DNA of 64,000 bases from CAWGOF01 sp963824225 (GCA_963824225.1 CAWGOF010000003.1:3286001-3350000); one strand, 5' to 3'. Shown: positions 1 to 9,165, counted from the stretch's first letter. Program-made: numbers and translations. Notes: generated by a model not told the origin, from the letters alone.

Positions 1-3000
1 CTCCTCGACGCCGTGCGCCGGGGCGAGCTCGAGGAGCTCGAGATTCCGCGTGGGCCGCTCGACATCCTGGCCCAGCAGATCGTGGCCGAGGTGTCGTCGG
101 GCGAGCGCGGAACGGACGAGCTGTACCGTCTCGTGCGCCGGGCGTGGTCGTATCGCGAGCTCTCGCGATCGGACTTCGACGACGTCGTGGACATGCTGGC
201 CACCGGCTTCGCCACACGCCGCGGCCGCCGTGGCGCGCTCGTGCATCACGACGCGGTGCACGGGCGTCTGCGCCCGCGCCGCGGAGCGCGCCTCGTGGCG
301 TTGACATCGGGCGGCGCGATCCCCGACCGGGCGGACTACCGTGTGATCCTCGAGCCCGCGGGGACGTTCCTCGGCACGATCGACGAGGATTTCGCGGTCG
401 AGAGCAACGCGGGCGACGTGTTCCAGCTCGGGAACGCCTCGTGGCGCATCGCGCGCGTCGAGCAGGGTCGTGTGCTGGTCGAGGATGCGCGAGGTGCGCC
501 GCCGACGATCCCGTTCTGGCTCGGCGAGGCGCCGGGACGGACGCCGGCGCTGTCCCAGGCCGTCGCCCGCGTGCGCCAGGAGGTCGAGGAGCGGCTTCCC
601 GACCTCGATGCCACGCAGGCCTGGCTCGCCGCCGATCTCGGCCTCGGCGAGCCGGCCGCAGCGCAGCTCGTCGACTACCTCGGTGCGGCTCGTGCGGCGC
701 TCGGCCGGCTGCCCACCCAGCGCGCGGTCGTCCTCGAGCGGTTCTTCGACGAGAACGGCGATCAGCACATCGTGATCCACGCGCCGTTCGGCAGCCGGAT
801 CAACCGCGCGTGGGGCCTCGCGCTGCGCAAGCGGTTCTGCCGCACCTTCAACTTCGAGCTGCAGGCCGCGGCGACCGAGGACGCGCTGATCCTGTCGCTC
901 GGGCCGATGCACAGCTTTCCCGCGGCCGACGTGTTCGGGTTCCTGCACGCCGCGACCGTGCGCGAGCTGCTGGTCCAGGCGCTCCTCGATGCGCCGATGT
1001 TCGGCGTGCGCTGGCGCTGGAACGCCTCGCGCGCGCTCGCCGTCCCGCGCTCGCGCGGCGGACGGCGCGTGCCGCCGCGGCTCCAGCGCATGCAGGCCGA
1101 GGATCTCGTGGCCACCGTGTTCCCCGACGCGCTCGCGTGCCTCGAGACGATCGTCGGCGACCGCGAGGTCCCGGACCATCCGCTCGTGCGCCAGACGATC
1201 GACGACTGCCTGCACGAGGCGATGGACGTCGAGCGGCTCGAGCGGATCCTGGGCCAGATCGAGTCCGGGGCGATCGAGTGCCGGGCGATCGACCTGACCG
1301 AGCCGTCGCCTCTGGCGCACGAGGTCCTGTCGGCGCGGCCCTACGCGTTCCTCGATGACGCTCCGCTCGAGGAGCGACGCACGCAGGCGGTCCACGTGCG
1401 CCGGTGGCTCGACCCGCAGGACGCGGCCGGGCTGGGCCGGCTCGACGCGGCGGCGATCGAGCGCGTGCGGACCGAGGCCTGGCCGCTCATCCGCGACGCG
1501 GACGAGCTGCACGACGCGCTTGTGACGCTCGGGTTCGTCACCGCGGAGGAGGGACGCGGCCCGGGCCTACGGCCGTTCCTCGACGAGCTGATCGCGGCGT
1601 CCCGGGCCACGCGGGTGACGCCACCCGGCGGCACGGAGCTGTGGGTCGCGGCCGAGCGGCTCGCGGAGCTCCTCGGCGCCGCCGCCGCGGCGGCCGTCCT
1701 CCTTCCGCCGATCGAGCCGGTGCGCGCCCGGCTGCGAGAAGGCGCCGAGCGTCCCGACCCGCTACAGGAGATCCTGCGTGCGCGGCTCGCGATCACGGGG
1801 CCCGTGGTCCCCGACACGCTCGCCCGACCGCTCGGTCTCGAGCCGAAGGTGGTGACGGCGGCGCTCGTTGCGCTCGAGGCCGACGGTGTCGTGCTACGCG
1901 GCCGGTACACGCCCGGTGCGAGCGTCGACGAGTGGTGCGATCGCGCGCTCCTGGCGCGGATCCACCGCGGGACGATCGAGCGGCTGCGCAGCGAGATCCA
2001 GCCCGTGACGCGGCAGGAGCTCGTGCGCTTCCTTCTCGAGTGGCAGCACGTCGATCCCGTGCGGCGGGTCTCGGGAGCGCAAGCGCTCGTCTGTGTCCTC
2101 GAGCAGCTCGAGGGGTTCGAGGCGCCAGCAGCGGCGTGGGAAGGGGAGATCCTGCCGACGCGGGTCGAGCAGTACGACCCGGCCTGGCTCGATGCGCTGT
2201 GCCTCGAGGGTCGATTCGCCTGGGGCCGGGCCCGAAGCGGCGAGGCCAGCCCGTCGCGACCCGTGCGCACGACGCCGATCGTGATCCTCCCGCGCGAGGC
2301 CACGGCGTCCTGGGCCGCGGGCGACGAGCGCGCGCGCGTCCCGGAGGAGCTGTCGGCCGGCGCGCGAGCGGTCCACGCGGCGCTCGACCGGCACGGGGCG
2401 TCGTTCTTCGGCGATCTCGTGCGGCACACCGGGCTCCTGCGCACGCAGGTCGAGGCGGCGCTGGCCGAGCTCGTGGCCGCGGGGCTTTCGACCTCGGACT
2501 CGTTCGCCGGTCTGCGGGCGCTCCTCGTGCCGGCGGACAAGCGCGCGCCGCTCGACGAGCGGCGCCGGCCGCGCGCGCGCGCCTTGGCGTGGCAGACGCC
2601 GGGTGTCGAGGCGGCGGGCCGCTGGTCGGTCCTGACGTGGAGGTCGGCCGAGCGCGAAGGCGCGGAGCGGCTGCCCGAGCGCAGCGCCCGCGCGCTCCTC
2701 TTGCGCTACGGCGTCGTGTTCCGCGCGCTCCTCGAGCGCGAGTCGCTCGTTCCGCCGTGGCGCGACCTGCTCCCGGTCTACCGGCGCCTCGAGGCCCGGG
2801 GCGAGATTCGCGGGGGCCGGTTCGTCGACGGTTTCTCGGGCGAGCAGTACGCCCTGGCCGAAGCGGTGGCGGCGCTGCGGTCGCTGCGCCGCGAGGGTCG
2901 GAGACTCGGGCCGGTGTCGATCACCGCGGCCGACCCGCTCAACCTGTCCGGGATCGCGGTTCCCGGCCCGCGCGTCGCGGCCCTGACCGGAAACCGCCTG

Positions 3001-3165
3001 CTCCTCGACGATGGTGTGCCCGTCGCCCTGCTCGAAGCCGGGGCGCCGCGGTTCCTCACCGACCTCGACCCCGCCGCCCAGTGGCAGGCCCAGAGCTCCC
3101 TCGTATCGATCCCGTCGTCCGGAACGTCGAGAGCCGCGCCTCGCGTTTCGTACGATCGTTCGTAG
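1..3165 (+). CDS. lhr: Lhr-type DEAD/DEAH helicase, C-terminal part (5' end outside window)
   Basis: This is the C-terminal ~1050 residues of a large helicase-related (Lhr) protein, an ATP-dependent superfamily-2 nucleic-acid helicase linked to DNA repair. The frame is already open at base 1, so the gene starts upstream and its RecA-like ATPase domains lie outside the window. The visible part begins with the Lhr-typical LDILAQQIVAE segment, followed by a winged-helix region. A DEAD/H-associated domain follows, with NRAWGLALRKRFCRTFNFE and SLGPMHSFPAADVFGFL. A long C-terminal extension (about residues 480-1050), as in full-length Lhr, follows that. The internal GTG at 13 should not be taken as the true start. 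The last few residues are poorly conserved in type. The reading frame is intact throughout. The next gene follows after a 116-base gap on the same strand and is unrelated in function. Confidence 0.9.
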   Translation, partial: LLDAVRRGELEELEIPRGPLDILAQQIVAEVSSGERGTDELYRLVRRAWSYRELSRSDFDDVVDMLATGFATRRGRRGALVHHDAVHGRLRPRRGARLVALTSGGAIPDRADYRVILEPAGTFLGTIDEDFAVESNAGDVFQLGNASWRIARVEQGRVLVEDARGAPPTIPFWLGEAPGRTPALSQAVARVRQEVEERLPDLDATQAWLAADLGLGEPAAAQLVDYLGAARAALGRLPTQRAVVLERFFDENGDQHIVIHAPFGSRINRAWGLALRKRFCRTFNFELQAAATEDALILSLGPMHSFPAADVFGFLHAATVRELLVQALLDAPMFGVRWRWNASRALAVPRSRGGRRVPPRLQRMQAEDLVATVFPDALACLETIVGDREVPDHPLVRQTIDDCLHEAMDVERLERILGQIESGAIECRAIDLTEPSPLAHEVLSARPYAFLDDAPLEERRTQAVHVRRWLDPQDAAGLGRLDAAAIERVRTEAWPLIRDADELHDALVTLGFVTAEEGRGPGLRPFLDELIAASRATRVTPPGGTELWVAAERLAELLGAAAAAAVLLPPIEPVRARLREGAERPDPLQEILRARLAITGPVVPDTLARPLGLEPKVVTAALVALEADGVVLRGRYTPGASVDEWCDRALLARIHRGTIERLRSEIQPVTRQELVRFLLEWQHVDPVRRVSGAQALVCVLEQLEGFEAPAAAWEGEILPTRVEQYDPAWLDALCLEGRFAWGRARSGEASPSRPVRTTPIVILPREATASWAAGDERARVPEELSAGARAVHAALDRHGASFFGDLVRHTGLLRTQVEAALAELVAAGLSTSDSFAGLRALLVPADKRAPLDERRRPRARALAWQTPGVEAAGRWSVLTWRSAEREGAERLPERSARALLLRYGVVFRALLERESLVPPWRDLLPVYRRLEARGEIRGGRFVDGFSGEQYALAEAVAALRSLRREGRRLGPVSITAADPLNLSGIAVPGPRVAALTGNRLLLDDGVPVALLEAGAPRFLTDLDPAAQWQAQSSLVSIPSSGTSRAAPRVSYDRS

Positions 3166-3281
3166 GTTCTACGAACGGCGGCCGTGAAGGAGCAACGAAG
3201 AGCCCGACAACCCCGACTGCGCCCGCGCGGCTCGATGGCCGCGAAGTTGCTACTACGGCGGCGATTCCAGGAGGAGCGGGC

Positions 3282-4112
3282 ATGCGCGGTATCGGTCGAG
3301 TCCTGTCCGTGTTGCTGGTCGCGGTGGCGGCGGCAGCAAAGGTCGAGGCATCCGATCTCAACGGCTTCGTCCGGCCCAAGGGCCACGTCGACCTGGCGCC
3401 ATCCGTGACGTTCGAGTCGTACGACGAGTTCTGGGTCGGCGAAACCAAGGTCTCGGACCCCGGCGTTGGGCAGGTCGACACGACGAGCGTGACGCTGTGG
3501 CTGGCCTACGGACTCACGGACGACCTCACGCTCGTGGTCAACGTGCCATGGGTCGACGCCGACAGCGACGGCCTCGGCGAGTTCCACGAGTCCGACCTGC
3601 AGGACCTGAGCGTCCTCGGCAAGTACCGGTTCGCGACGTTCGGCTCGAGCGTTCGCAGCCAGCTCGTCGGGGCGTTCGGCCTCCGGACCCCGATGTCGCA
3701 CTACGAGGCCAATCAGCCGGTCGACGTTGGCGACGGCACGACCGACTGGCTCGCGCGGTTCGTCTATCAGCTCGAGGTCGGGTCGTTCTACGCGTCGCAG
3801 CAGGTGGGCTACGACCTGCGGGGGGACGACGCGCCGAACAACGTCCCGCTCTACACCGAGCTCGGCTACACGCTCGGCCGGACGACGTTCAACCTCGGCT
3901 TCGCCAAGCTGCTGGCCGCCGGCGGCACCGACATCGGCGATCCGGGCTTCACGTTCCCGAGCAACGAGGAGGAGTACGAGCGCGCGGGCGCGAAGGTCTA
4001 CTTCCGCGCGAGCGACACGATCGGGATCGCCGTCGCCGGGTTCACGACGCTCGACGGCCGGAACACGGGCGACTCTACGGGCTACTCGGTCGGAGTGAAC
4101 ATCGGATTCTGA
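3282..4112 (+). CDS. Exported outer-membrane beta-barrel protein (transporter-like)
   Basis: A 276-residue protein with a Sec signal peptide (MRGIGRVLSVLLVAVAAAAKVEA). Alternating-hydrophobicity strands follow, and the C-terminus ends in GYSVGVNIGF, the terminal aromatic residue expected for Bam-dependent barrels. It resembles the MetA-pathway / transporter-like outer-membrane family (segments such as LTDDLTLVVNVPW and LGKYRF), whose substrates are mostly unknown. The ATG at 3282 was chosen because AGGAGG lies at 3269-3274, seven bases upstream, and the signal peptide starts there. The frame stays open far upstream, but that region lies inside the helicase gene and is not coding in this frame. 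The haloperoxidase-like gene follows 34 bases later on the same strand, so the two may share a transcript. Substrate unknown. Confidence 0.8.
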   Translation: MRGIGRVLSVLLVAVAAAAKVEASDLNGFVRPKGHVDLAPSVTFESYDEFWVGETKVSDPGVGQVDTTSVTLWLAYGLTDDLTLVVNVPWVDADSDGLGEFHESDLQDLSVLGKYRFATFGSSVRSQLVGAFGLRTPMSHYEANQPVDVGDGTTDWLARFVYQLEVGSFYASQQVGYDLRGDDAPNNVPLYTELGYTLGRTTFNLGFAKLLAAGGTDIGDPGFTFPSNEEEYERAGAKVYFRASDTIGIAVAGFTTLDGRNTGDSTGYSVGVNIGF

Positions 4113-4146
4113 AAACGAACCCACTTCCAACGATGGGGGCAACACC

Positions 4147-5478
4147 ATGAAACTACGACGATCGATCGGCATTCGCTCTCTCGCTGCGGTCGGTCTGGCC
4201 GCGGCGCTCGCCACGCCGGCGCTCGCCGATGTGGTCACCGACTGGAACAACGAGGTGCTGAACGCGATCCGGGCCACGCGCACGCCGCCGCCTCCGGCGA
4301 CGCGCGCGCTGGCGATGACCCACGTCGCGATCTTCGATGCGATGAACGGCGTCGCGCGCAGGTATTCGCCGTACGCGATCGATCGGCCGGCGCCCCCCGG
4401 CGCGTCTCCCGATGCGGCGGCGGCGACGGCGGCGTACAACGTGCTCGTCGCCCTGTTCCCCACGCGCCAGGCCGAGCTCCAGGCCGCGCTCGCGGCATCG
4501 CTCGAGCGGATCCCGCGTGGCGCGGCACGATACAAGGGCGAGCAGTGGGGCCGGTACGTCGGGGTCAAGATCCTGTCCCTCCGCGCCGCCGACGGCTCGG
4601 CCGACTTCGTCGCCTACTCGCCGAGCGGGGAGGTCGGCGCCTGGCAGCCGACACCCCCGGCGTTCCTCCCGGCGCTCCTGCCGCAGTGGGCGCACGTCCA
4701 GCCGTTCGCCATGGCCTCGAGCGACCAGTTCCGTGCTCCGGCGCCGCCGGCGCTCGAGAGCGACGAGTTCGCGGTCGCGTTCGCCGAGGTGCACGACATG
4801 GGCGCGAAGGAGGGCTCGCTCCGCACCGCCGACCAGACCGAGATCGCGTTCTTCTGGGAGGATGGCGCGGGCTCGGTGACCCCGCCGGGCCACTGGCAGA
4901 TGATCGCGCAGGATCTGGCCCAGCGGTTCGGGAACGACCCGCTGACCAATGCGCGCCTCTTCGCGCTCCTGTCGATCGTCCAGGCCGATGCCTCGATCTC
5001 GTCCTGGGACTCGAAGTTCCACTACGACTACTGCCGGCCCGTCACCGCGATCCTCGAGGAAGCGGCGCTCGACGAGAACGAGAGCACGGAGGTCGACACG
5101 AGCTGGCTCAGCCTCATCCCCACGCCGCCGTTCCCGTCCTACACCTCGGGCCACAGCACGTTCAGCGCCGGATCGGCACGGTTGCTCGGCCTGTTCTTCG
5201 GTACCGACGAGATCGCGTTCGAGGGCTCGTCGCCCGATCCGCAGCGCTGGCCGATCCTCCCCGGTGTCGTGCGCTCGTGGGACAGCCTGTCCGAGGCGGC
5301 CGAGGAGGCCGGCCAGAGCCGGATCTATGGCGGGATCCACTGGCAGTTCGACAACGCGGCCGGGCAGGCCGCCGGGCGATCGATCGCCGACTGGGCGTTC
5401 GAGAACTTCCTGAAGCCGGCCCCGGCGGAGCAGGGGCACGGCTTCGTGCGCCGCGGCGCGCTCTGGGGCGCGCGCTAG
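4147..5478 (+). CDS. Vanadium-dependent haloperoxidase-like phosphatase (PAP2 superfamily), exported
   Basis: A 443-residue protein with a clear signal peptide ending ATPALA. The body matches the bacterial vanadium-haloperoxidase-like / PAP2 fold: an N-terminal helical part (TRALAMTHVAIFDAMNGVAR), a Lys/Arg-containing active-site segment SKFHYDYCRPVTAI near residues 290-305, and the phosphate/vanadate-binding motif PSYTSGHSTFSAG with His about 336. A distal IYGGIHWQFD with His about 398 completes the set. In the family these residues bind vanadate or phosphate in a periplasmic active site; whether this enzyme halogenates or hydrolyses phosphoesters cannot be told from sequence. The start is the ATG at 4147, preceded by a weak G-rich ribosome site. 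It is followed 16 bases later by the two-component genes. Confidence 0.85.
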   Translation: MKLRRSIGIRSLAAVGLAAALATPALADVVTDWNNEVLNAIRATRTPPPPATRALAMTHVAIFDAMNGVARRYSPYAIDRPAPPGASPDAAAATAAYNVLVALFPTRQAELQAALAASLERIPRGAARYKGEQWGRYVGVKILSLRAADGSADFVAYSPSGEVGAWQPTPPAFLPALLPQWAHVQPFAMASSDQFRAPAPPALESDEFAVAFAEVHDMGAKEGSLRTADQTEIAFFWEDGAGSVTPPGHWQMIAQDLAQRFGNDPLTNARLFALLSIVQADASISSWDSKFHYDYCRPVTAILEEAALDENESTEVDTSWLSLIPTPPFPSYTSGHSTFSAGSARLLGLFFGTDEIAFEGSSPDPQRWPILPGVVRSWDSLSEAAEEAGQSRIYGGIHWQFDNAAGQAAGRSIADWAFENFLKPAPAEQGHGFVRRGALWGAR

Positions 5479-5494
5479 AAAACGGGGACGCTCT

Positions 5495-7062
5495 ATGATG
5501 CGGACGTCGCTCATGACGTCCGCATCGCATCGTTGGTCCCGTCCGAGGCTCGGCTGGTGGGCGGTCGTGCTCGCCGTGCTCGTCCTCGCGGTGAACGCGG
5601 CGAGCATCTGGGAGATCGCAGTCGCGAGGCGCACCGTGCGCGAGCACGCCCGCCAAGCGCTCGAGCGCGAGACCGAAGCCCTGGCGCGCGACGTGGCCGC
5701 AGACCTCGCGTCCACGCGAACCGACCTCGCGTTCCTCGCGGGCGTGCTGCCGGGTGCCGAGGAGCGCGCGGGGATCGAGCGGGCGGGTGCCGCGCTGCTG
5801 CTGTTCCTGCGCGGCCACGACCACGTGATGCATCTGCGGCTCGGCTCGCCCGCAGGGCCGCTCGTCGAGGCCGGCCGCCCGCGCGGCGTGCCGGGCTACT
5901 GGGTCCACGGCGGCCGCACCGCGGAGGCGAGCGAGTCTCCCGATTGCTCGATCGAGACCGCGCTCCCGATCGCGGGGCCGGCCGGCGCAACCGAGCTCGA
6001 GGCGTGCGTGGCGCCGAGCGCGCTCCTCGGCGGCGATCTCGCGTGCACGCTCGACGACGGCGCGGGTCGTAGGCTCGCGGGCGACGACCGCGCAAAGCCG
6101 ACCGAGGTCGCGACGGTCGAGCTATCCGATGTCTCGGGGTGGAACGCGCCGGCGCCGTGGCGCATCGCCTGCGCCTTCGCCCGGGCGCCGGTCGGCGCGA
6201 CATTCGAGCCGCTCGTCGCGCGCCAGCGCACAACGGTGCTCCTGAACCTCGCGGTGATGCTTCTCGCCGCGCTCCTCGGCTGGCTCGCGTTCGAGCAGAC
6301 CCGGCGCCGCCAGCGAGTCGAGGCTCGCGCGCACGAGGAGGCGCGCGTCCGGGAGATCGAGCGCCAGCTGTTCCACGCCGAGCGGCTGAGCACCGTGGGC
6401 CGGCTCGCCGCGGGCATGGCCCACGAGATCAACAACCCGCTCGAGGGCATGGCCAACTACCTGCGTCTAACCAGAGACGCACTGGCGCGGGGCGAGCACG
6501 CGACGGCCGAGCGTCAGCTGGCCCAGGTCGACCACGGCCTGGCGCAAGTCGCCGCGATCGTGCGGCGCGTGCTCGACCACTCCGGGCGCGGTCCGTCCCC
6601 CGAGACGCGCATCGACCTGCGCGACGTGATCGTCCAGGCGATCGAGTTCGTCCGCGTGCGCGACGAGTTCCGGACGATCGAGTTCGACCTCGATCTCGGT
6701 GCGCTCCCGGCGCACGTGCGCGGCAGCTCGGTCACGCTGGGCCAGGTGTTCCTGAACCTGGCGCTGAACGCGTGCGAGGCCCAGCCGAAGGGCGGCGCGG
6801 TGCTCGTGCGCTGCCGGGTCGAGGACGGCGCGGTCGTCGCCGAGGTCGTCGACCGCGGCCCCGGCGTGCCTCAGGCCGCACGCGGTCGGATCTTCGAGCC
6901 GTTCGAATCGACGAAGGAGTCGCTGGGTCTCGGGCTCTCGATCTGCCACTCGATCGTCGCCGAGCACGTGGAACGATCGAGGTCGACGAGCGGCCGGGGG
7001 GCGGCGCGATCTTCCGCGTCCGGCTACCGTGCGTCGAGGAGGTGCAGCGTGTCGGGACGTGA
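5495..7062 (+). pseudogene. Sensor histidine kinase with a single-base frameshift near its 3' end
   Basis: A membrane histidine kinase, about 522 residues if repaired. It has an N-terminal transmembrane helix (about residues 15-38), an extracytoplasmic sensor region, a second helix near residue 250, a short coiled linker, a HisKA box AGMAHEINNPLEG (phospho-acceptor His about 310) and an HATPase_c domain. The ATPase domain shows NLALNACEAQ, DRGPGVP, FEPFES and LGLGLSI. After SIVAEH (cac at 6965-6967) the frame breaks: the expected ending GGTIEVDERPGGGAIFRVRLP continues in another frame to the TGA at 7060-7062. One G appears missing at about 6968-6969. As written, the frame reads straight through into the downstream regulator, giving a spurious kinase-regulator fusion. 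Either the base was lost in assembly or the gene is newly damaged. Start choice among ATG 5495, 5498 and 5513 is uncertain. Confidence 0.85.
5497..5526. promoter_or_regulatory. Perfect 12-bp inverted repeat over the kinase start codons
   Basis: Bases 5497-5508 (GATGCGGACGTC) are the exact reverse complement of 5515-5526 (GACGTCCGCATC), with a 6-base loop between. The element overlaps the tandem ATG codons at 5495 and 5498, and a third in-frame ATG lies in the loop at 5513. In DNA it could be a dimeric operator. In RNA it would form a strong hairpin sequestering two of the possible starts. There is no U-tract, so a simple terminator is unlikely. The function is inferred; the symmetry itself is seen directly. 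Confidence 0.5.
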
Positions 7063-8431
7063 AGCCGTTCGCGGTCGCGTCCTCGTGGTCGAGGACGAGC
7101 CGTACGTCCGCGCATCGCTCGGCGAGCTGCTGACCTCGCGGGGCTACGACGTGCGGCTCGAGGAGTCGGCGGAGTCGGCGCTGCGCTGGCTCGCCCGCGC
7201 GCCGGTCGACGTCGTGCTGACCGACCTGCGGCTCGGGGCCACGGACGGGCTCGACCTCGTACGCCGGGTGCGGGCGATCGACGCCGAGCTGCCGATCGTC
7301 ATCCTCACCGGCCACGGCACGATCTCGTCCGCCGTGGACTGCGTTCGTGCGGGCGCGGCCGACTACCTGCTCAAGCCGGCCGATCCGGATGCGCTCGAGG
7401 TGTGCCTCGACCGCGCGCGCGACACGCGCGCGCTGCGCCGCGAGGTCACGCACCTGCGAACTGCCGGCGACACCACAGACGGCGGACCGATCGGCGCGAG
7501 CGCGGCCTGGCGCACCGTCGTGCAGCGGGTGCAGGCCGCGGCAGCGAGCGATGCGACGGTGCTTCTCACGGGAGAGTCGGGCACGGGCAAGGAGGTGCTG
7601 GCACGACTGCTCCACAAGGCGAGCCCGCGCTCCGGGCGCGCCTTCGTCGGCGTCAACTGCTCGGCCGTGCCGCTCGACATGTGGGAGAGCGAGTTCTTCG
7701 GCCACAGGCGAGGCGCGTTCACCGGAGCGACGGCCGACCGCGACGGCCGCTTTCTCCTCGCGCACCAGGGGACGCTGTTCATGGACGAGATCGGCACGAT
7801 GCCGCTCGCGGCGCAGGCCAAGATCCTGCGCGCGCTCGAGAGCGGGGAGTTCGACCGGCTGGGCGACGAGCGGCCGACCAACGTCGACGTGCGGATCGTC
7901 GCGGCGACGAACAGCGATCTCGAGGGCGAGGTCAAGGCGTCGCGGTTCCGGCAAGACCTGTACTTCCGGCTCAACGTGCTGCGCATCGCGGTGCCGCCAT
8001 TGCGCGAGCGGACCGACGACATCGGTCCTCTCACCGAGCACTTCGTGCGCCGGATCTCGGCCCGGCTCGGGCGGCCCGCCCCCGAGGTCGAGCCGGCCGT
8101 TCTGGCCGACCTCAAGTCCTACCCCTGGCCCGGCAACGTGCGCGAGCTACGCAACGTCATCGAGCGCGCGCTGATCCTGAACCCGGGCGATACGCTCGCG
8201 TCGCTCGACCTGCCACCGCTCGAGGGACCGCGACGCTCCGGCCCGGCGGATGAGTCGGATCTGAGCTTGCGCACGCGCTTGTCCGCGGTCGAGCGCGAGA
8301 TCGTGCTCGAGGCGCTCAAGCGCTCGAACGGCGTGCGCAAAGAGGCCGCGCGGCTCCTGGGGATCGATCCGCGCAACCTGCCGTACTACCTGCGCAAGCA
8401 CGGGATCGACGCGTCGGCGATCGACGGCTGA
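7049..8431 (+). CDS. NtrC-family sigma-54-dependent response regulator
   Basis: A 460-residue regulator with the classic three-domain order. The receiver domain (residues about 8-125) has phospho-acceptor Asp about 59 in VVLTDLRLG. The sigma-54-interacting AAA+ domain has Walker A GESGTGKE near 175, GAFTGA near 222 and Walker B FMDEIG. The C-terminal Fis-type helix-turn-helix is EIVLEALKRSNGVRKEAARLLGI. The GTG start at 7049 is preceded by GAGGAGG (7036-7042). It overlaps the repaired kinase stop by 14 bases, the usual coupling of such pairs. It would be phosphorylated by the upstream kinase and activate sigma-54 promoters; targets are unknown. The last 119 bases of this gene are repeated at 9914-10032, and the last part again at 9075-9158. 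Confidence 0.93.
   Translation: MSGREAVRGRVLVVEDEPYVRASLGELLTSRGYDVRLEESAESALRWLARAPVDVVLTDLRLGATDGLDLVRRVRAIDAELPIVILTGHGTISSAVDCVRAGAADYLLKPADPDALEVCLDRARDTRALRREVTHLRTAGDTTDGGPIGASAAWRTVVQRVQAAAASDATVLLTGESGTGKEVLARLLHKASPRSGRAFVGVNCSAVPLDMWESEFFGHRRGAFTGATADRDGRFLLAHQGTLFMDEIGTMPLAAQAKILRALESGEFDRLGDERPTNVDVRIVAATNSDLEGEVKASRFRQDLYFRLNVLRIAVPPLRERTDDIGPLTEHFVRRISARLGRPAPEVEPAVLADLKSYPWPGNVRELRNVIERALILNPGDTLASLDLPPLEGPRRSGPADESDLSLRTRLSAVEREIVLEALKRSNGVRKEAARLLGIDPRNLPYYLRKHGIDASAIDG
8313..8431 (+). repeat. Regulator 3'-end repeat, copy 1 (in the intact gene)
   Basis: This segment encodes the Fis-type helix-turn-helix and C-terminus of the NtrC-family regulator and ends in ATCGACGGCTGA (8420-8431). 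It is the reference copy of a repeat that recurs at 9914-10032 (same length, four mismatches) and, with an internal 50-base deletion, at 9075-9158. Weak similarity continues past the stop codon (ACGTCGACGGCCCGGGCGGA here), so the duplicated unit is not limited to coding sequence. Confidence 0.85.
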
Positions 8432-8498
8432 CGTCGACGGCCCGGGCGGATATAACAGAGCCCCGTTCCCTAGGGCGCTGCGCACGGAGGCATTCCCG

Positions 8499-8990
8499 AT
8501 GTGGCAAAGTCACCGATGGCACCTGGTGGTTGGGGTCCTCGCCGCGCTGTTGATCGAACAGGGTGCGGCGGCATGCGAATGCGGTACCCCTTCTGATGTC
8601 CACACTGCATGGGAAACGGCCGACGCAGTGTTCCAGGCTCGTGTCGAGTCGGTGCAAGACAGGCTTGGTCTTGGGCGACGGACTTGGTACTGGATCAAGG
8701 GTTGGTTCTCCGAGCGGCCGATCCCTCTTGACTCTGCCGAGAGGCTAGGCTGCTGCGGGCTGGAGGCATCTCTCGTGGTCATGCGCTCGTGGAAGGGAAC
8801 AACCGAGAACGTGGTGAGCGTCTTGACTGGTCGTGGCAACGGGGACTGTGGTTTCCGTTTTCAGCCGGAAGTGGAATACGTCATCTTCGCACGACGACTA
8901 GCGTCCGGGGACCTGACCACCGATATCTGCACGCGGACCAAGCCAGCTCTCGAAGCCAGGCATGAGCTCGAAGTGCTGAACGGCGGGTAG
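8499..8990 (+). CDS. Exported cysteine-rich netrin/TIMP-like protein
   Basis: A 163-residue protein with a signal peptide (VVGVLAALLIEQGAAA) immediately followed by CECG at the predicted mature N-terminus. It has further paired cysteines (LGCCGLE, NGDCGFRF, TDICTRT). The pattern of an N-terminal Cys-X-Cys, a V.RSWKG segment, a TG.G..DCG.F motif and a late C.RT matches bacterial secreted proteins resembling the netrin / tissue-inhibitor-of-metalloproteinase (OB-like) fold; their function is unknown. The ATG at 8499 has GGAGG at 8486-8490. The gene is noticeably less GC-rich than its neighbours and lies between copies 1 and 2 of the regulator-tail repeat, so it looks like recently acquired cargo. 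Confidence 0.75.
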   Translation: MWQSHRWHLVVGVLAALLIEQGAAACECGTPSDVHTAWETADAVFQARVESVQDRLGLGRRTWYWIKGWFSERPIPLDSAERLGCCGLEASLVVMRSWKGTTENVVSVLTGRGNGDCGFRFQPEVEYVIFARRLASGDLTTDICTRTKPALEARHELEVLNGG

Positions 8991-9074
8991 ACAACCTGGT
9001 CTTCTCCCGACTTGACGCCTCCCCAGTCTAGCGGGACCCTTCTGGTGACTCTTGCACTGCTCGGGCGTCGAACC

Positions 9075-9158
9075 AGATCGTGCTCGAGGCGCTATCCGCG
9101 CAACCTGCCGTACTACCTGCGCAAGCACGGGATCGACGCGTCGGCGATCGACGGCTGA
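9075..9158 (+). repeat. Regulator 3'-end repeat, copy 2 (internally deleted)
   Basis: This 84-base copy begins with 19 bases matching the regulator gene (AGATCGTGCTCGAGGCGCT). It then jumps over 50 bases (corresponding to 8317-8366) and resumes at 9094, from where all 65 bases through the stop codon match copy 1 by eye, ending in ATCGACGGCTGA at 9147-9158. The helix-turn-helix coding part is thus cut out and the copy cannot encode a functional domain. It is directly followed by a tRNA 3' half. Confidence 0.85.
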
Positions 9159-9165
9159 TGTCGGC

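Noticed and set aside
5495..8431. A 978-residue hybrid kinase-regulator protein
   Set aside because: The junction sequence (ERSRSTSGRGAARSSASG) is out-of-frame translation of the kinase C-terminus. The regulator has its own ribosome site and GTG, and a one-base repair restores two normal genes.
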